This document shows positions 11,467-23,600 of a DNA stretch of 64,000 bases, piece by piece. Source of the DNA: Nemertoderma westbladi (Eukaryota > Xenacoelomorpha > Nemertodermatida > Nemertodermatidae); contig JAUCBJ010006985.1 of NCBI GenBank assembly GCA_032718475.1, forward strand, positions 1 through 64,000, written 5' to 3'. Position 1 is the first letter of the stretch; each line of letters opens with the position of its first letter. The notes under the pieces are model-generated. The model did no database searches and was not told the origin of the DNA. It worked only from the letters and a program-made list of their open reading frames with translations. The translations under genes and the position numbers were made by a program.

Positions 11467-12504
11467 ATGCAGCCAGCTCAATCTAACTCAAACTAGAGTC
11501 TGGCGCCATGGTTTGAGTTAGGTTGACTTCCAACTGTGCCATACTCAGCATTACTCTCCCTGTACGGGATGGATAATTACTCTGGTTGAGTGAGGCACCA
11601 CATAGGGCAGGGGCCTCTGTCTGTTGCTTGGGCTCTTGAGGTAAAGGTAGGCTTGCATGTGTCTCATAAAAGACATGTCAATCACGCAGTTCTTTTGTGG
11701 GATTTACTAATTGTATGTTGTTAACTAAACCACACTGGCTCGGTCTGTTTGTAGAGAAAGTTTTTATTCTGGGAATATTGTTGTGAATATTATATTGAAT
11801 ATCTAATGGTTAATTAAGAATTATTAGTGCATATTACCTCGCAACACCCCCCCCCCCCTCCCATAAATATGGCCCTGTCTATAATTACAGAGGTTTCCTC
11901 TGGCACCTTTGCCCGGTATACCCACACCCGGATGTATTGCGAATAATTATGTTGACGATGTAATAGAGAATTAAACATTAGTAAAACATTAAAGTTAAAC
12001 ATTAGAAACATTAGCGAAATATACGCGACATTAAAATAGAAATATAAAATTGGTTGGTTATATTATATTTTAATGTAAAATAACGTTAATATGTTATGAG
12101 TCATACATACTTAATAAATGTAATAAAAAATTTATAAATCTTCAGTTTAATAATTTAACATATAATTTTTTTATTCTGAAATTTAAAAATAAATTGAGTC
12201 ACTGAGTCTGCAACTTAATTCTCACTGTCTACTGGAGTTAATTACACACAAACAAATCAAGTTTAGGGAATGTTATAACAGCAGGAGACCATCAAACCCA
12301 GTAGGCAGAGTATAACAGAAGCGAGAGTATAACAGAAGCGAGTGGGCCATTAAACACAGACAGCTTGTTGTATGAATGCTACACAGTGCACAGTGGGTGG
12401 TTACGCGAGTTTGAGTTGGGTTTGAGTAAACCAGACAGGTTTGAGTTAGTAAGAGTGAGGTAAGAGAAAAGGTACCCAGTTTGAGAAACGGTATCTAGAA
12501 TGAG
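11467..12504. other. Non-coding interval
   Basis: No gene seen. It holds a 15-base inverted repeat (about 11480-11494 with 11513-11527, one mismatch), a C11 run (11848-11858), a 17-bp direct duplication near 12307-12342, and AT-rich sequence around 12000-12200. Confidence 0.6.
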
Positions 12505-15290
12505 ATAGGGACTGTACTTGCACAAATTTCTGATCATTTGCCCATAATTACTTTTTGTAACATTCCACATTCGACGAAGGCTACACCCCATAAATGTTTC
12601 TTCAGACGTGATCAATCAACTATAAATCTGGACCGATTTAAACAAGCGCTTCAGAGTCTAAATTCTGAAGGTTGGTATAATGTGCTCGGCTCGAACAATC
12701 CTGAGTCTGCTCATGATAATTTCATCTCCTCCTACCAAATATTATATGAAACACATTTTCCACTCAAAAAAGTAAGGATAATCAACCCCGATAAACCTTG
12801 GATCACGGAATCACTGTTTAAATCAATTCGCACAAAACATAAATTATATGCCGAATTTATTAAAATTCGGACACTCGAATATAAGCATAAGTTTTTAATA
12901 TTCAAAAACAAATTAACAACTCCACTTCGTTGTGCAAAAAAGGAATACTTTAGTAATTTATTCAAGAAATTATCAATTATCCCCCTAATTTCTAGCAAAA
13001 AATCAAATACATCGAATGTCAATTATCCGGATATATCTTTTTACAGAACACAGCAGAACACAGTAGAACACAGCAGAACACAATAGAATAAAGGCGGAAC
13101 ATAGGCGAACACAGCTGTAATTAAAATCTACAGCAAAAAATAACACACTTGGGAAAATACCGGACTTAATCATACAACTGTAAGATGTAAATTACATATT
13201 TAAATTAAATGGCGGTTTCCATATCCTCCAAAATAAATTACCTGATCAGAGTTGCCTGATCAGCTGTTCGGTTAGGCCTGTACCTGTTACAAGTCCAGCA
13301 GTCTGCTTGTCAGCCTGTTCCAATACTGCAGTAGGCCTAGTGCTGTAGAGACATGTACAGACTGACAGACTGTACATTGTACAGGCAGATAGATGTAGGC
13401 ATTTACCAGCAATTACCGGGCACAGTGTAGAGTATATTACCAATGTACTGATATAGGCCTACTCAGCTACCGGTACTGTACTGCTGTAGAACTAACCAAC
13501 TCTCCATGCTGCCATGGTTGCAGGATAGTGAGAAGTAATTTATTTTGGAGGATATGGAAAACCGCCATTTAATTTAAATATGTAATTGACATCTTACAGT
13601 TGTATGATTAAGTCCGGTATTTTCCCAAGTGTGTTATTTTTTGCTGTAGATTTTAATTACAGCTGTGTTCGCCTATGTTCCGCCTTTATTCTATTGTGTT
13701 CTGCTGTGTTCTACTGTGTTCTGCTGTGTTCTGTAAAAAGAACTATCCCAATTATCCCACTAATTTCTAGCAAAAAATCAAATAAATCGAATGTCAATTC
13801 GTAATTTCTCATCAATAAAAGGCTTGTAGACAATGGGAGTGATATTGTTAATGGCTTTAATGAACACCACTCAACATTCGCCAACAAACTAGCAGATAAA
13901 ATTCCCACAAACTCAGAATCGATTTACAAATATCTTCCAGGTGGTCAGTGCAACTCATTGTTACTTTCCATATTTACTTATTTCATAGGAAGAGCTACAT
14001 AACATTGTCTTTTCTCTTGAAAACGAAAAAGCAATCGGCCCCGATCTATTGAACCCCTCAATATTTAAAAAGGTATCTGGCACTATTGATCTGTCACTTG
14101 CACTTCTTTTCAATGAATTATAGAATGCAGCAGAGAATGCTTTAACTACAGTAGGTGTATTTCCTGATCTCTCAAAGGCCTTTGACACTGTTAATCACAC
14201 AATTTTGTATCAAAAAATGGAACACTACGGCATTCGGGGTAAACCACTAGAATGGTTTAAAATTTATCTTTCTGATAATTTTCAATATGTTCAGTACGGT
14301 GGATTTACTTCAACAAAGAAACCCAATTACCATTGGTGTGCCTCAAGGATCAATCCTAGGTCCTATTCTATTTCTGCTATATATAAATGACATTAATTGT
14401 TCAAAAATTTTAAATTTCATACTTTTTGCGGATGATACCAATGTCTTGCGTTCAGGTAAAAATGTATCAGAAATTATCCACACCTTGAATATTGAACTAA
14501 AAAACGTCACTAATTGGTTGGCAATAAATAAAGTTACGCTTAATATTGATAAAACTAATTTCATGGTATTCAAACAGAAACGTCCATCAAATTTAATTTT
14601 ACCACATCTACAAATATCCAGTGCCTCTATTCCTGAAGTCCGCAATAAAGTTTCTTGGTCTTATGCTATCAAACGACTTAAAGTGGAAAACACACATTAA
14701 TTATATAAGGAGAAAGATTTCTAAAAACGTTGGAATTATCAATAAACTGAAACATTTCATTCCTGAAACTATACGTCTCATGTTATATCATACACTAGTG
14801 GCATCTTACTTATCTTTTGGTCTGATACTGTGGGGTTTCAGTGCGACAGAGTCAACTCTTAAACCATTGATAAAATTGTAGAATAAAATAATACGTGTCG
14901 TCTCACTGAAATCCAAAACAGTTCACGCCGAACCACTTTTCAAATATTTAAAAGTACTAAAACTTCAGGATTCCTATCGGTTACAATGTGTCATATTAAT
15001 CTATAAACATAGAACATCCCCGGTGAAGCTACCCTCAGAATTGAGTTCCAAACTGATACTCAATCGACAGGTACACTCTTATCCAACAAGAAATGCTGCT
15101 AATCATCACTTGCCCCTATATAAAACAGCATTAGCTAAGAGCGGTGTACCAAGGCCCTGCATTATGGAATGAGCTTCCGACGGATATTAAACAATGCACT
15201 TCCCTGCCACAATTCAAAACTAAAATTAAAAACTACATCCTCAACACCTATGATTCATAACGTGCATCGTTCTTTACCAATTTTTACTAA
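12505..15290 (+). pseudogene. Decayed Jockey/CR1-like LINE, 5' truncated, split by foldback element
   Basis: Fragments of one non-LTR retrotransposon polyprotein in several frames. The end of an AP endonuclease (SDHLPI, near 12530) is followed by the endonuclease-RT linker (to 13036). After the 13037-13740 insertion come early RT blocks (IGPD near 14037, FPDLSKAFDTV near 14160), the [10 protein letters not shown] block (about 14335) and the catalytic FADD (about 14427). A C-terminal 'WNELP' region lies near 15165. Stops and frameshifts abound, so no product is expected. It differs in sequence from the intact LINE at 15750-31778 and from the RTE-like copies. Clade beyond Jockey/CR1/L2 is not resolved. 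Confidence 0.8.
13037..13740. mobile_element. Foldback element with about 205-bp inverted arms
   Basis: Left arm 13037-13241 and right arm 13535-13740 are reverse complements with only a few differences, around a 293-bp unrelated centre. The arm ends carry direct subrepeats of a CAGAACACAG-like unit, a foldback hallmark. It sits inside a LINE. About 50 bp of LINE sequence is present on both sides (about 12976-13026 and 13750-13800), far longer than a usual target duplication. No transposase is encoded, so it is non-autonomous. Confidence 0.8.
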
Positions 15291-15299
15291 ATCAGCCCT

Positions 15300-15460
15300 C
15301 CCAGCCAAAAAAATCAAGAAAAAAAAGGAAAAAGGATTTCATATTTTCAAAAATAAAGGAAAAAAAGGATACAGTAGGATGCAGTTAAAAAAAGGAAATA
15401 AAGATAGGATGCAGTTCAAAAAAAAAGGAAAAAAAGGATAGGATACAATTAAAAAAAAAT
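15300..15460 (+). repeat. A/G-rich imperfect tandem repeat after LINE remnant
   Basis: Three to four imperfect units of about 30-33 bp, each with an A-run, GGATA and GATGCAGTT. They follow the decayed LINE and may be its 3' tail or an expanded microsatellite. Confidence 0.55.
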
Positions 15461-15749
15461 GGAAAAACTGAATATTATCTTTACAAAAATAATGCTGTAG
15501 TAAACATTATGTCTTTAGTGCTGTTTCTTGATTTATTTTATTAACATTACTGAGTGTACTGTATATATACTATGAAGAATCCCATTAAGAAACTGTTAAA
15601 GAAAGTTAAAAAATATAAACACGCAGGAAAGAGAACAACGGCGGCAATATAATTAATATTAATTATAGGTTATACATTATTATTATTAATATAATTCTAC
15701 AGATATTTTCTTAATTTTCACTATCCTAAGGCCTCAGGGGGGTGGGTTG
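15461..15749. other. Non-coding AT-rich interval
   Basis: About 290 bases with no gene or recognised repeat. The intact LINE probably starts just after it. Confidence 0.5.
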
Positions 15750-15903
15750 GGTTGGTAACACGTGCATGCTCTGCAAACTCTAAATAATCGGACTTGAGGT
15801 TTCCGATGACTCTGTAGGCCTGCCGACAATAAGACCAAGAAAGATACCGGTACTAGGCCTATACAGTTTTTATCCCTGAGTCAGACTACAGCCAGACAGC
15901 ACA

Positions 15904-16133
15904 ATGTCCCCGCTCTTAATCTCCACAGTTTTCATCGTTCTGGGTCGTTTCGTTGTGGCAGAACCATCCGATCCGCGGGGTAACCCTGCAACCCACCCAA
16001 TACCCGTATTGGACTGGTTTGCGGAACACCCTGTCGCTACCGTTTCGAACTGCCGCGCCGAATCGACGGAGATGTGGTCGACGAGTGGATTTAGCCTCTA
16101 CTGCTCTCGTCGGGGAAAAAGATCTTGGGTCTC
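15904..16133 (+). CDS. LINE ORF, N-terminal piece (signal-peptide-like), cut by BEL-2
   Basis: 76 codons plus two bases from ATG at 15904 to the insertion point. The start has a hydrophobic run of about 11 residues (LLISTVFIVLG) followed by small and polar residues, resembling a secretory signal peptide. The rest is Pro/Ser/Arg-rich with several cysteines. The two leftover bases complete a codon with base 28183, so the frame continues into the piece carrying the 2A motif. The apparent ORF running on to 16158 reads into the LTR and is not native. Confidence 0.85.
16129..16133. repeat. Target-site duplication GTCTC, left copy
   Basis: Five bases directly before the BEL-2 left LTR, identical to 28178-28182. 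Five-base duplications fit BEL/Pao integrases. Confidence 0.93.
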
Positions 16134-17389
16134 TGTACGCGCTTTTGAAGACCTTTAGCAGTTTAACCTGCCAAAATTTATATGTCTTTTGATTTATAAA
16201 TATACTTTAGAAGATGACAAATATTTAATACCAATAAACACAACATTAGCAGAAGCCAGCCTAGTGCGCGTCCATTCACCCGCTGGATAATCCCGGGAGG
16301 CTGGATTCTGTCGGCTTAGATTATTATTGCGGTGAAGCTTACGGTATTGTATTATTCGATTGATCGTTAATAATTAATTTCTGACTAATATTATTCACTT
16401 TCGGGAAATATTAACAGTTCCTTTAGGACGTGGCGCTCTATCTAAGTAAACAGAGATATGACTTATACTAGTCACAACGGCAAGTCGGTAAGGCTTAAGA
16501 TTCACGTATGAGGCGCATTCTTTAGGAAATGCTTAGTTATCGGTCACAATCATGCACACTACCGGTAACACACAATACTGCTCACTAATTTGCCGCCCGT
16601 CAATGTATTTTATCATATATAAAGGGAATAGCAACGGACCAATGTAGTGCTTATCAAATAGCATTAAATTCACTACAAACCACAACAATATAAGTCGCAA
16701 TCACTATATATAACCCGTCTCTCTAACCTGTAGTGTATCAAGAAAATTGGGAAATTTGGGTTCTTTATATATGTTCTCCAAATAATATTCAACCAAACAC
16801 AACAGTAAATAGCAGTATAATAATGTATGTTGAACCGTAATAACAACAAAGTATTGAATTGTGAATGGATTTGACTGATAACAGTCATACGCTCTATAAT
16901 TTAAGCCTACTAATGTTTCTTCTTAAAGTATGAAAAGAATTAACTCTAGAGCCGGTGTTTCTGGCTTAGACAGCAATAACAACAAAGTATCAGGTGAAAA
17001 CAGTAAGACAGAACACTCTCCTTATGATCGGCCGAAAAGCTACACGTCGACAGGAAAAATTGCTCTGATTGGCTCAAGCCAAACAAAGAACCACGCGTCC
17101 AATGGCTGTTTCCATGTCAGCAACCAGCTGTTAGATGTCGTAATATGAATCATCACGGCTAAGCTGTGAAAGGTAGTTGGTGCATTGCAGGCTTTTTTGC
17201 CTTACCATGTCCGCCAAAACACATATATAGCAGAATGACTTTTATGTCCGTTAAAACACCTGTAACGGTACCTTGCGGGCGAGGGGAATATATATACAGT
17301 TAGAGAACCTTTTTAGAGTATTCCAGCGCCTGGGGGGAAACTGGATTGCGAAGCAAAAGGGCCAGTTATATCCCACAGAAGCTTTTACA
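16134..17389 (-). repeat. BEL-2 3' LTR
   Basis: 1256 bp, TG...CA ends, direct repeat of 26922-28177. The two 60-72-codon ORFs inside it recur in the other LTR only because the LTRs are near-identical. Confidence 0.95.
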
Positions 17390-17402
17390 CCGCTCCCAGA
17401 AA
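17390..17402 (-). promoter_or_regulatory. Likely polypurine tract of BEL-2
   Basis: On the minus strand the bases before the 3' LTR read CTGGGAGCGG then TGTAAA. A purine-rich run touching the 3' LTR is where plus-strand DNA priming is expected in LTR elements. Confidence 0.55.
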
Positions 17403-17467
17403 ATGGGATTTGAGTCTATACAATATACAAAATCACAGTTTCTAATATACGTAAATACTCTAAACAG

Positions 17468-18916
17468 TTAGTCTTTCTTGCGCGGACGGCGTTTACGCAG
17501 TTTTTTAAAGCTAGCCAGAGTCCTTTCCTCTTTGGGGCGAGCCACTTTACAAGGAGGGCTATAACTCCTGGGTGAAGGGTGCAATATGATTGCATCAGAG
17601 GGTGTAGGATTATGGTCGGTGTATCCGCCAGTCGAAGTACCGGGTTGATTGACATCAACGTCAGGTGAGAGGGGTCTAACGGCTTTGAGAGCTCGTTTCA
17701 AGACAGCCGCTCTTACGGGTCCTTTACGAGTGGTCTGAACGAGGGCCGTGGGTGGACCATAGGCAGTTAGAAACTTCCTTGGTTTAATGGTTCTTTCCAA
17801 CTCGCGTTCGCGGGCTCTGTACTCGTAAGGCCGTCGATATACTTCTTGTAACTCGGGGTGTGAGTTGACAAATAAGTCTCCATAGGCCGGATCTTGACGG
17901 ATGAAGTTTATTAAGTTGTACGAATTGATGTCACTCGGATTAATGCTCCTGAGAAATTTGCGTACATATTTGGTTGAAATACATTCTCCAACGCGCTTCA
18001 ATAGTTCATAACTTGATAGGCGTGATTTCTGCTCGGCGGAGGCAAACAAATAAGGATGGAACGCATAAACTCCTTCGTAAGCGCGTCCAGGGTAATAGCG
18101 ATGGCGTGAATCACAATGTAAATCAGCGTTCGCTTCCCAAGCTCTGATATAACGTAGTACAATCATTTCGTCTACGCTCTCTAAATCATGATTAAAGGGA
18201 CAATCAAAGCTGGCGTGTCCTTTTAATTGACAATGATGACATTGAGTCATAAATTGAGGGCAAACCGCAAAAATATGCAAATTATTAAATCTGCAATACG
18301 CGCAATAAATTTCCATCGTCGGTTGTTCGTGGAAATAGGAACAGCGGACGTTTGTGTCCATGGGCGTAACATGGTCTCTCGATGCGCATAACCGACAACG
18401 TTGCCGAGAAACATAGTTGGCATGGCGATAATCGTACGCAGTGAGACACTGTGGACCTTGATACCATTCTAGGATGTAATCGTTGTCGCTGTTCCGAGCG
18501 CGATAGGCTGAATCTCCTCAGATTCTATGCATATTGGTTCGTCTTCCCAGTCTGTTACGAATATAATTTTCGTGATCTATTCTCGATTTATCGTTACGAC
18601 GCCGCTGGGTATGATATTTAAATAGAACCATTTCCCTTTCGGTGTCTACATCGTCCGTATCATGTAAATCGATAGGATGGCCGGTAGTTAGGAGGTCCAC
18701 ATACGTATTATTACGATGCGTATAGCGAGCGGTGAATTTTCGATAGTCCAATTCACGCGTAAGTTGCTCTTGGGACGTCGGCGGTTCGATATAACGACCA
18801 TCGTCCTCCGTAATGGTTGGATCGGTTTCACCGCGTATCAAGCTATCCACAAATGCTTGTAAAGGTAGAGTATATCGCTCCCTGATACCAAGATCATCTT
18901 CTATCAACTCCGTCAT
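17468..18916 (-). CDS. BEL-2 third ORF: Cys-rich protein with three CCHC-type zinc knuckles, in-frame TGA
   Basis: One frame from ATG 18916 to the stop at 17470-17468, interrupted by a single TGA (18520-18518). The 132-codon upstream part is acidic and polar. After the TGA the frame stays open through 52 codons before the next ATG (18361). Three tandem zinc-binding patterns: C-x2-C-x4-H-x9-C (18397-18341), C-x2-C-x5-H-x4-C (18304-18260) and C-x2-C-x4-H-x4-C (18241-18200). The first pair of cysteines lies upstream of ATG 18361, so starting there would break a module; this supports one original protein of about 482 residues. The tail is basic (KKLRKRRPRKKD). A nucleic-acid-binding role is inferred. 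It sits where some LTR elements carry env, but no signal peptide or membrane segment is seen. I recognise no family. Confidence 0.7.
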
Positions 18917-19734
18917 ATTTGCTATCTGAGTTTGTTAATATCGAAATGAGTTTATGTTTAGGCGAGCGGACGTCGCTGCCTACCTCTCTTTGCCCACGGA
19001 CAGTGGGATCCTCAGCGCCGATGTACCGTTGTCGCGGTATTTACGCCAACATGTAGCAACAGTACGACAACGATAACTGGCACAAGTCACTCCACTGTCC
19101 GTCCCAAAGGCTTGAATCCACTTTAGGTTCTTTCTATAGGAGAGTTGGGTTACTTTCACAATTGCGACTAGCTACTGTAAACACACCTTAGCAGTAACAT
19201 TCGCCTACAAACGCACAAATTCCACACAACTGTCACCAATTGTACACATACAGGCCATTTGTCCGTTAGTCAGTGCCTTCCAGAATGTCACGTTATTACT
19301 GTGTATCCTTGGATACTAACAGCGTGCTATGTATTCTCTATGCTATGCAAGGTGACAAGCTTTCTATTGTTTTCTTAACTTGCTTCTAATTCTAGCGTGG
19401 GTGTTGCTATGGTGACATTATGGAATGCTAGCGGTAGAATTAGGGTAATTCTCATGCATACAGATCTGGGATGCTATTTAATAATAATTCTTTAATTGTC
19501 AATATCCTCTTTATGCATGATTTTATTAATTTTATCGGCTATTGACTATATGTTGGAGATTCTCACACTCTAATACACTCAATATGAATCTCCGCTCCCA
19601 TGATCTATTAATTACTGGAATTTTGGGAATGTTATAAATTGTACAAAATGACAATTTATGAAATTCATTTAAAATATGAATTTAAATTTATTCCCGTGAA
19701 TTTTATTATTTGATGTTAAAATTGACACAATTTG

Positions 19735-20000
19735 ATTCCAGAGCAGGTCTGGGGACATAGGATCCTTAATTCTATGAAATTTGTCTTTTAAGAGTATCGG
19801 TAAGTGCTACGATATCTTAATCGACTAGAATTGTTAACGGATCTGAATTTTACAGATTTTAATAAATATTAAATTAATATTTAAGATGGGCACCGATTTA
19901 TTCCAGAACTTGTCTGGGGACGTTAACCACTGATTCTAGAATTTGTCTTTCAAGTATATCGGTGGGTGCCGCGATATCTTAATCGACTAGAATTACAGAT
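19735..20000. repeat. Two-unit imperfect tandem repeat
   Basis: Both units contain 'TTCCAGA..(A/T)GTCTGGGGAC', then 'TTTGTCTTT..A', then 'CGATATCTTAATCGACTAG', starting near 19737 and 19900 (period about 160 bp). Confidence 0.65.
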
Positions 20001-20161
20001 GGTCAAAAAGTTTAACAGATTTATTTGCGTTTTACGCTACTGTTAGAGGGACATCACGCTACTATAAGTATTATTTAATATAAGGTAGAAGAGCAATATC
20101 GCACGAAGCAATGTCAGTGTGAAGAGGCAAGTCGTTTCCAAGGTCTACCCAGAGCTTGGTT

Positions 20162-20240
20162 TACTACTACTACTACTAGGATCGGCATGCTGCATTGCAG
20201 CTGCATTTTTAAGAATGCTATGCCGGCTTGTCAACAAAAT
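20162..20240 (-). repeat. RTE-like LINE 3'-end fragment nested in BEL-2
   Basis: Starts with a TAC trinucleotide run (TAG tail on the minus strand), followed by about 65 bp matching the 3' end of the LINE at 33780-33850. It is a severely 5'-truncated insertion. Confidence 0.8.
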
Positions 20241-20626
20241 GGTTTAGCCGAGACCCGAGGATCTGAACTTTGCATTCCTAATACTCTGCCTACCAATAAT
20301 ACTTGAATATAGTAGTGGCTTTATTGTACTTTAATAAGTATGGACATTTCATCTTACTGTAGTCACGTATTTATAATATGATACGGACAGTAAGGAAAGA
20401 GAAAAATAATTATTTTCTCGCCGTCGCATTAAATATATATTATAAGTAATTACGTACGTAATAAACACTAATATATTGCACTAATCTACTAAATAATCAC
20501 TAAAATAACATTCTACTAAATAAAATTAAAGAAAACGATTATAATAAAATTACATAATAATACATACATAAATATAAATAAAAACAAATATAAAATGATA
20601 TAGTCACACGCCCACTCCATATGTTA

Positions 20627-23600
20627 TTACATTATGGAGTCCCTAGATATTTGTCGGATTAGGGAAGTGGTCGTAGGAAGAGTATCTTGCCTTCCATAGT
20701 TTCCGGACAGTTCTCTGTTTCTTTCCAGTAAACATAAACGACTAGCTGGGCGATTGAGTTGTTGCGTTACTTTCTCCGCTCCCTTGGCCTGTCTACGCTC
20801 CGCCGTGGTAAGATGAGGAGGCCATTCTTCTTCTTCTTTACCCAAGAAGTCGGATCCACCTAACCAGCCTGGAGTATCTATCAGTTCTTGAGGAGTTGCT
20901 CCTCTGGAAGCGATGTCGGCTGGATTAATCGTCCCAAGGCAATGTCTCCATTGATCTACATTGGAGTTAATATCGTCATTATCTGAGGAGTATGGTGTTC
21001 CCTCAGTTGGGTCGTCCACCTCACTGCTCTCCACTTCCCATTCCTTTACTTGGTATACCTGTTGTTGAGGTAATCTCTCTTTGAGAGTTCTACGGGAAGG
21101 GCCAGTGAAGTACCAACCTACTCTAGTTCTTACCGCATAGGTTTGTAGTGGCTGCGGTTGAGTAGGCCGTTTCTCCAATGTCTCGAGCGCCTCATGCGCG
21201 TTTTGGCCGATGAGTATTTGCACTCCAGGATAATCTGTCTGGAATCGAGGTATCTTAAGATGTTGGATGCTCTCATCCTCGTCCCAATTATAAAGTTCTG
21301 CTTGGGTAGTAGCGAAGTTCTTTATAGCCACCATTTTTACTGACCTTATACTTTGTGCTCCTAATTTATCCTGGGGAGTGGACAACGCACCTACATAGTA
21401 ATCTGCCGTTATGGTAGATTTCCAAACCTGCATAATTCCGGACATATTCAACTTAGTTTGGAATTTGGGTTGTCCAGCAAAGATATCTTCGGCTAGTTCT
21501 TGATCGATGAATGTTCCTGTGCTGCCGGAGTCAAGGAGGGCGTTCACTATGTAGCTTTTGTTAAGACCGTGAACTCTTACTTGAACTACAGGAAATTCTC
21601 TGATTCCTACGTTGGAAGCTGGAGCTTTCCAAGATGGTTGTTTGGCGAAAGTAGTTGGGGGAAACTCATCGTTGATATCCTTTTCGTAAGTAAGTGCTCG
21701 ATACACTGCGGTATTTATTAGATAACAGGATTCGTTGGCATCGGAGAATTCGTCCGTATAGAATCCTTCCCACTCAGAACTTTGGTCAGTGTCGTTCACA
21801 TCACTGAATTGGACATGTGATTTGGGCTCACTTACCTGACTCGGGCTGTTTCGTTCGAATTCCGTGTGCAACAAGCTATGATGTTTCGCGCCGCACTTAG
21901 CACACCTTGCGTCAGAGTAACAGGTTCGCCGCTGGTGTCCGCGTCTGAGACAGTTATAACATAACCGCTTATCCCACAGGACTCCACGTCTATCTGCCAT
22001 GGATTTCTTTAGGAATTCTGCACACGCACTCAAACGGTGGGGCCCGTCGCACAGCGCACATTTTGGTTTGATGTCACTCACCTTAACTTGGTTAACGTTC
22101 TGCACTCTCGTTCTTTCTTCGGGCTTTCTTCCGTGAATTCTCTTAGGAGACGTAGGAGGAGTTGTTGTTACCTGTTCTCTCCTGTCACTGGTTCGAGACT
22201 TGTATTTACTTACGTCTTTATAGGTCTTGTTGTCATAGTAAGATCGTTCGGTGTCTTTCCCGCTGTCCTCTTCTTGAGAAGCTTGGCTTTCGCCGTCGTC
22301 AGTATAACACACTGGTATTATCCTTCTCCTAGAAACGGGTTTCTCACTTACCTTATTTTCCGATGTTTTCTCTCTGGACTGCCTTATGAGTTGTAATTTT
22401 ACTTCACTATCTAAGAAGGACATGAGATCAGCCATGGTAGGGCTTCGGCGTTGTTGTTCATTCATGTACAACACTTTCTTGTCCCAGCGCGTACATACTC
22501 CACCCTTTGGTAAAGTAGAGACTACGGCTCCAATGACCATGGAACTCTGATATTCATGCGACTTACCTAACCAGTCCAGTTGTCTACAGATCTCTTGAAT
22601 TTCATCGGAAAACTCTATAATCCCGCTACTAAGGAAGTGTCGGGGGGCTACTAATTTTGCATACAAATACTTAGCTATGTTATCCTTGTTACCATACCTG
22701 ATGTTTAATGTATCCCAAACTTGTCTTAATCCATCTGGATGTCCAATAAACTTTAACGCCATTAACTTGGGAGGTCCTTCCAAGCACTTGATGAGGAATC
22801 TAAGTTTTTCTCCGTTAGATAGTACAGAGTTCTGTATGCTATCTTTGTAATATCCGTTGAAAGGTAACCATTTCATCTCATCTCCATTGAATTTGACGAT
22901 CTCTCCCACTTTGACCGCTTGGCGGGCTTCTGTTCTAGCCATCTGACGCGTAAAGCTTTCTTGGGCCATCGTGTTATTTAATATCGAATTATCGGTATAT
23001 AAATTTCTCGGATCATTATCAGGTCTATAGGGAATATCATTAATAACAGGTCTATAATCACCCTTAATAGGGTTTGCTATAGGAGTTTCTACTTCACTAG
23101 CAGTATAGATGCGTGTAGGCTCCACACCTTGCGCATGTAATACTTCAGACCTAACAGGTTGACACAATGTTACAGGGGGTATTGGTATGCCCTTTTGGAT
23201 ATTGACTAATTTGTCGCGTTCTAGTGCGATACTTTGCTGCACTTCTTGCAACTCTGCTCTACCTTCCCTCACTGTTCCCTTAAGTTGGTGGACAGTCTCC
23301 TGCATCTGTCCCAGCAGGAGATTCATCCCCCGCCGTCCCTCTTCCACCCACTCAACCGCCAAAGCGGGAGTCGCCAACATAGTAGCGGGCTGACGCGGGA
23401 CGACGGGAGACAAATTATTGATTTCTCTCTCTGCTATCTGGACAGGGGTATTTGCATGGACTGTTCCACCGGGTACAGGCAGTGTAGTACTGTGTAAAGG
23501 GAATTTAGAGTTAAGCTCTGGAAGTGCAGGGGTCTCTAGCACAGAAGTGACTTGGGGAACGACAGGCCTAATTATTTCAGGCTCATCAACTATTGTAGGT

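Larger units (their letters stand above)
18917..20626. other. Non-coding stretch inside BEL-2
   Basis: No ORF worth reporting. It holds a duplicated block of about 100 bp (19735-20000) and an RTE-like LINE 3' end (20162-20240). In BEL-1 this side of pol encodes integrase; nothing of it is recognisable here. Confidence 0.65.

Noticed and set aside
17468-18916. Calling BEL-2 ORF3 an envelope gene
   Set aside because: Its position fits, but there is no signal peptide, transmembrane segment or furin-like site; zinc knuckles point to nucleic-acid binding.
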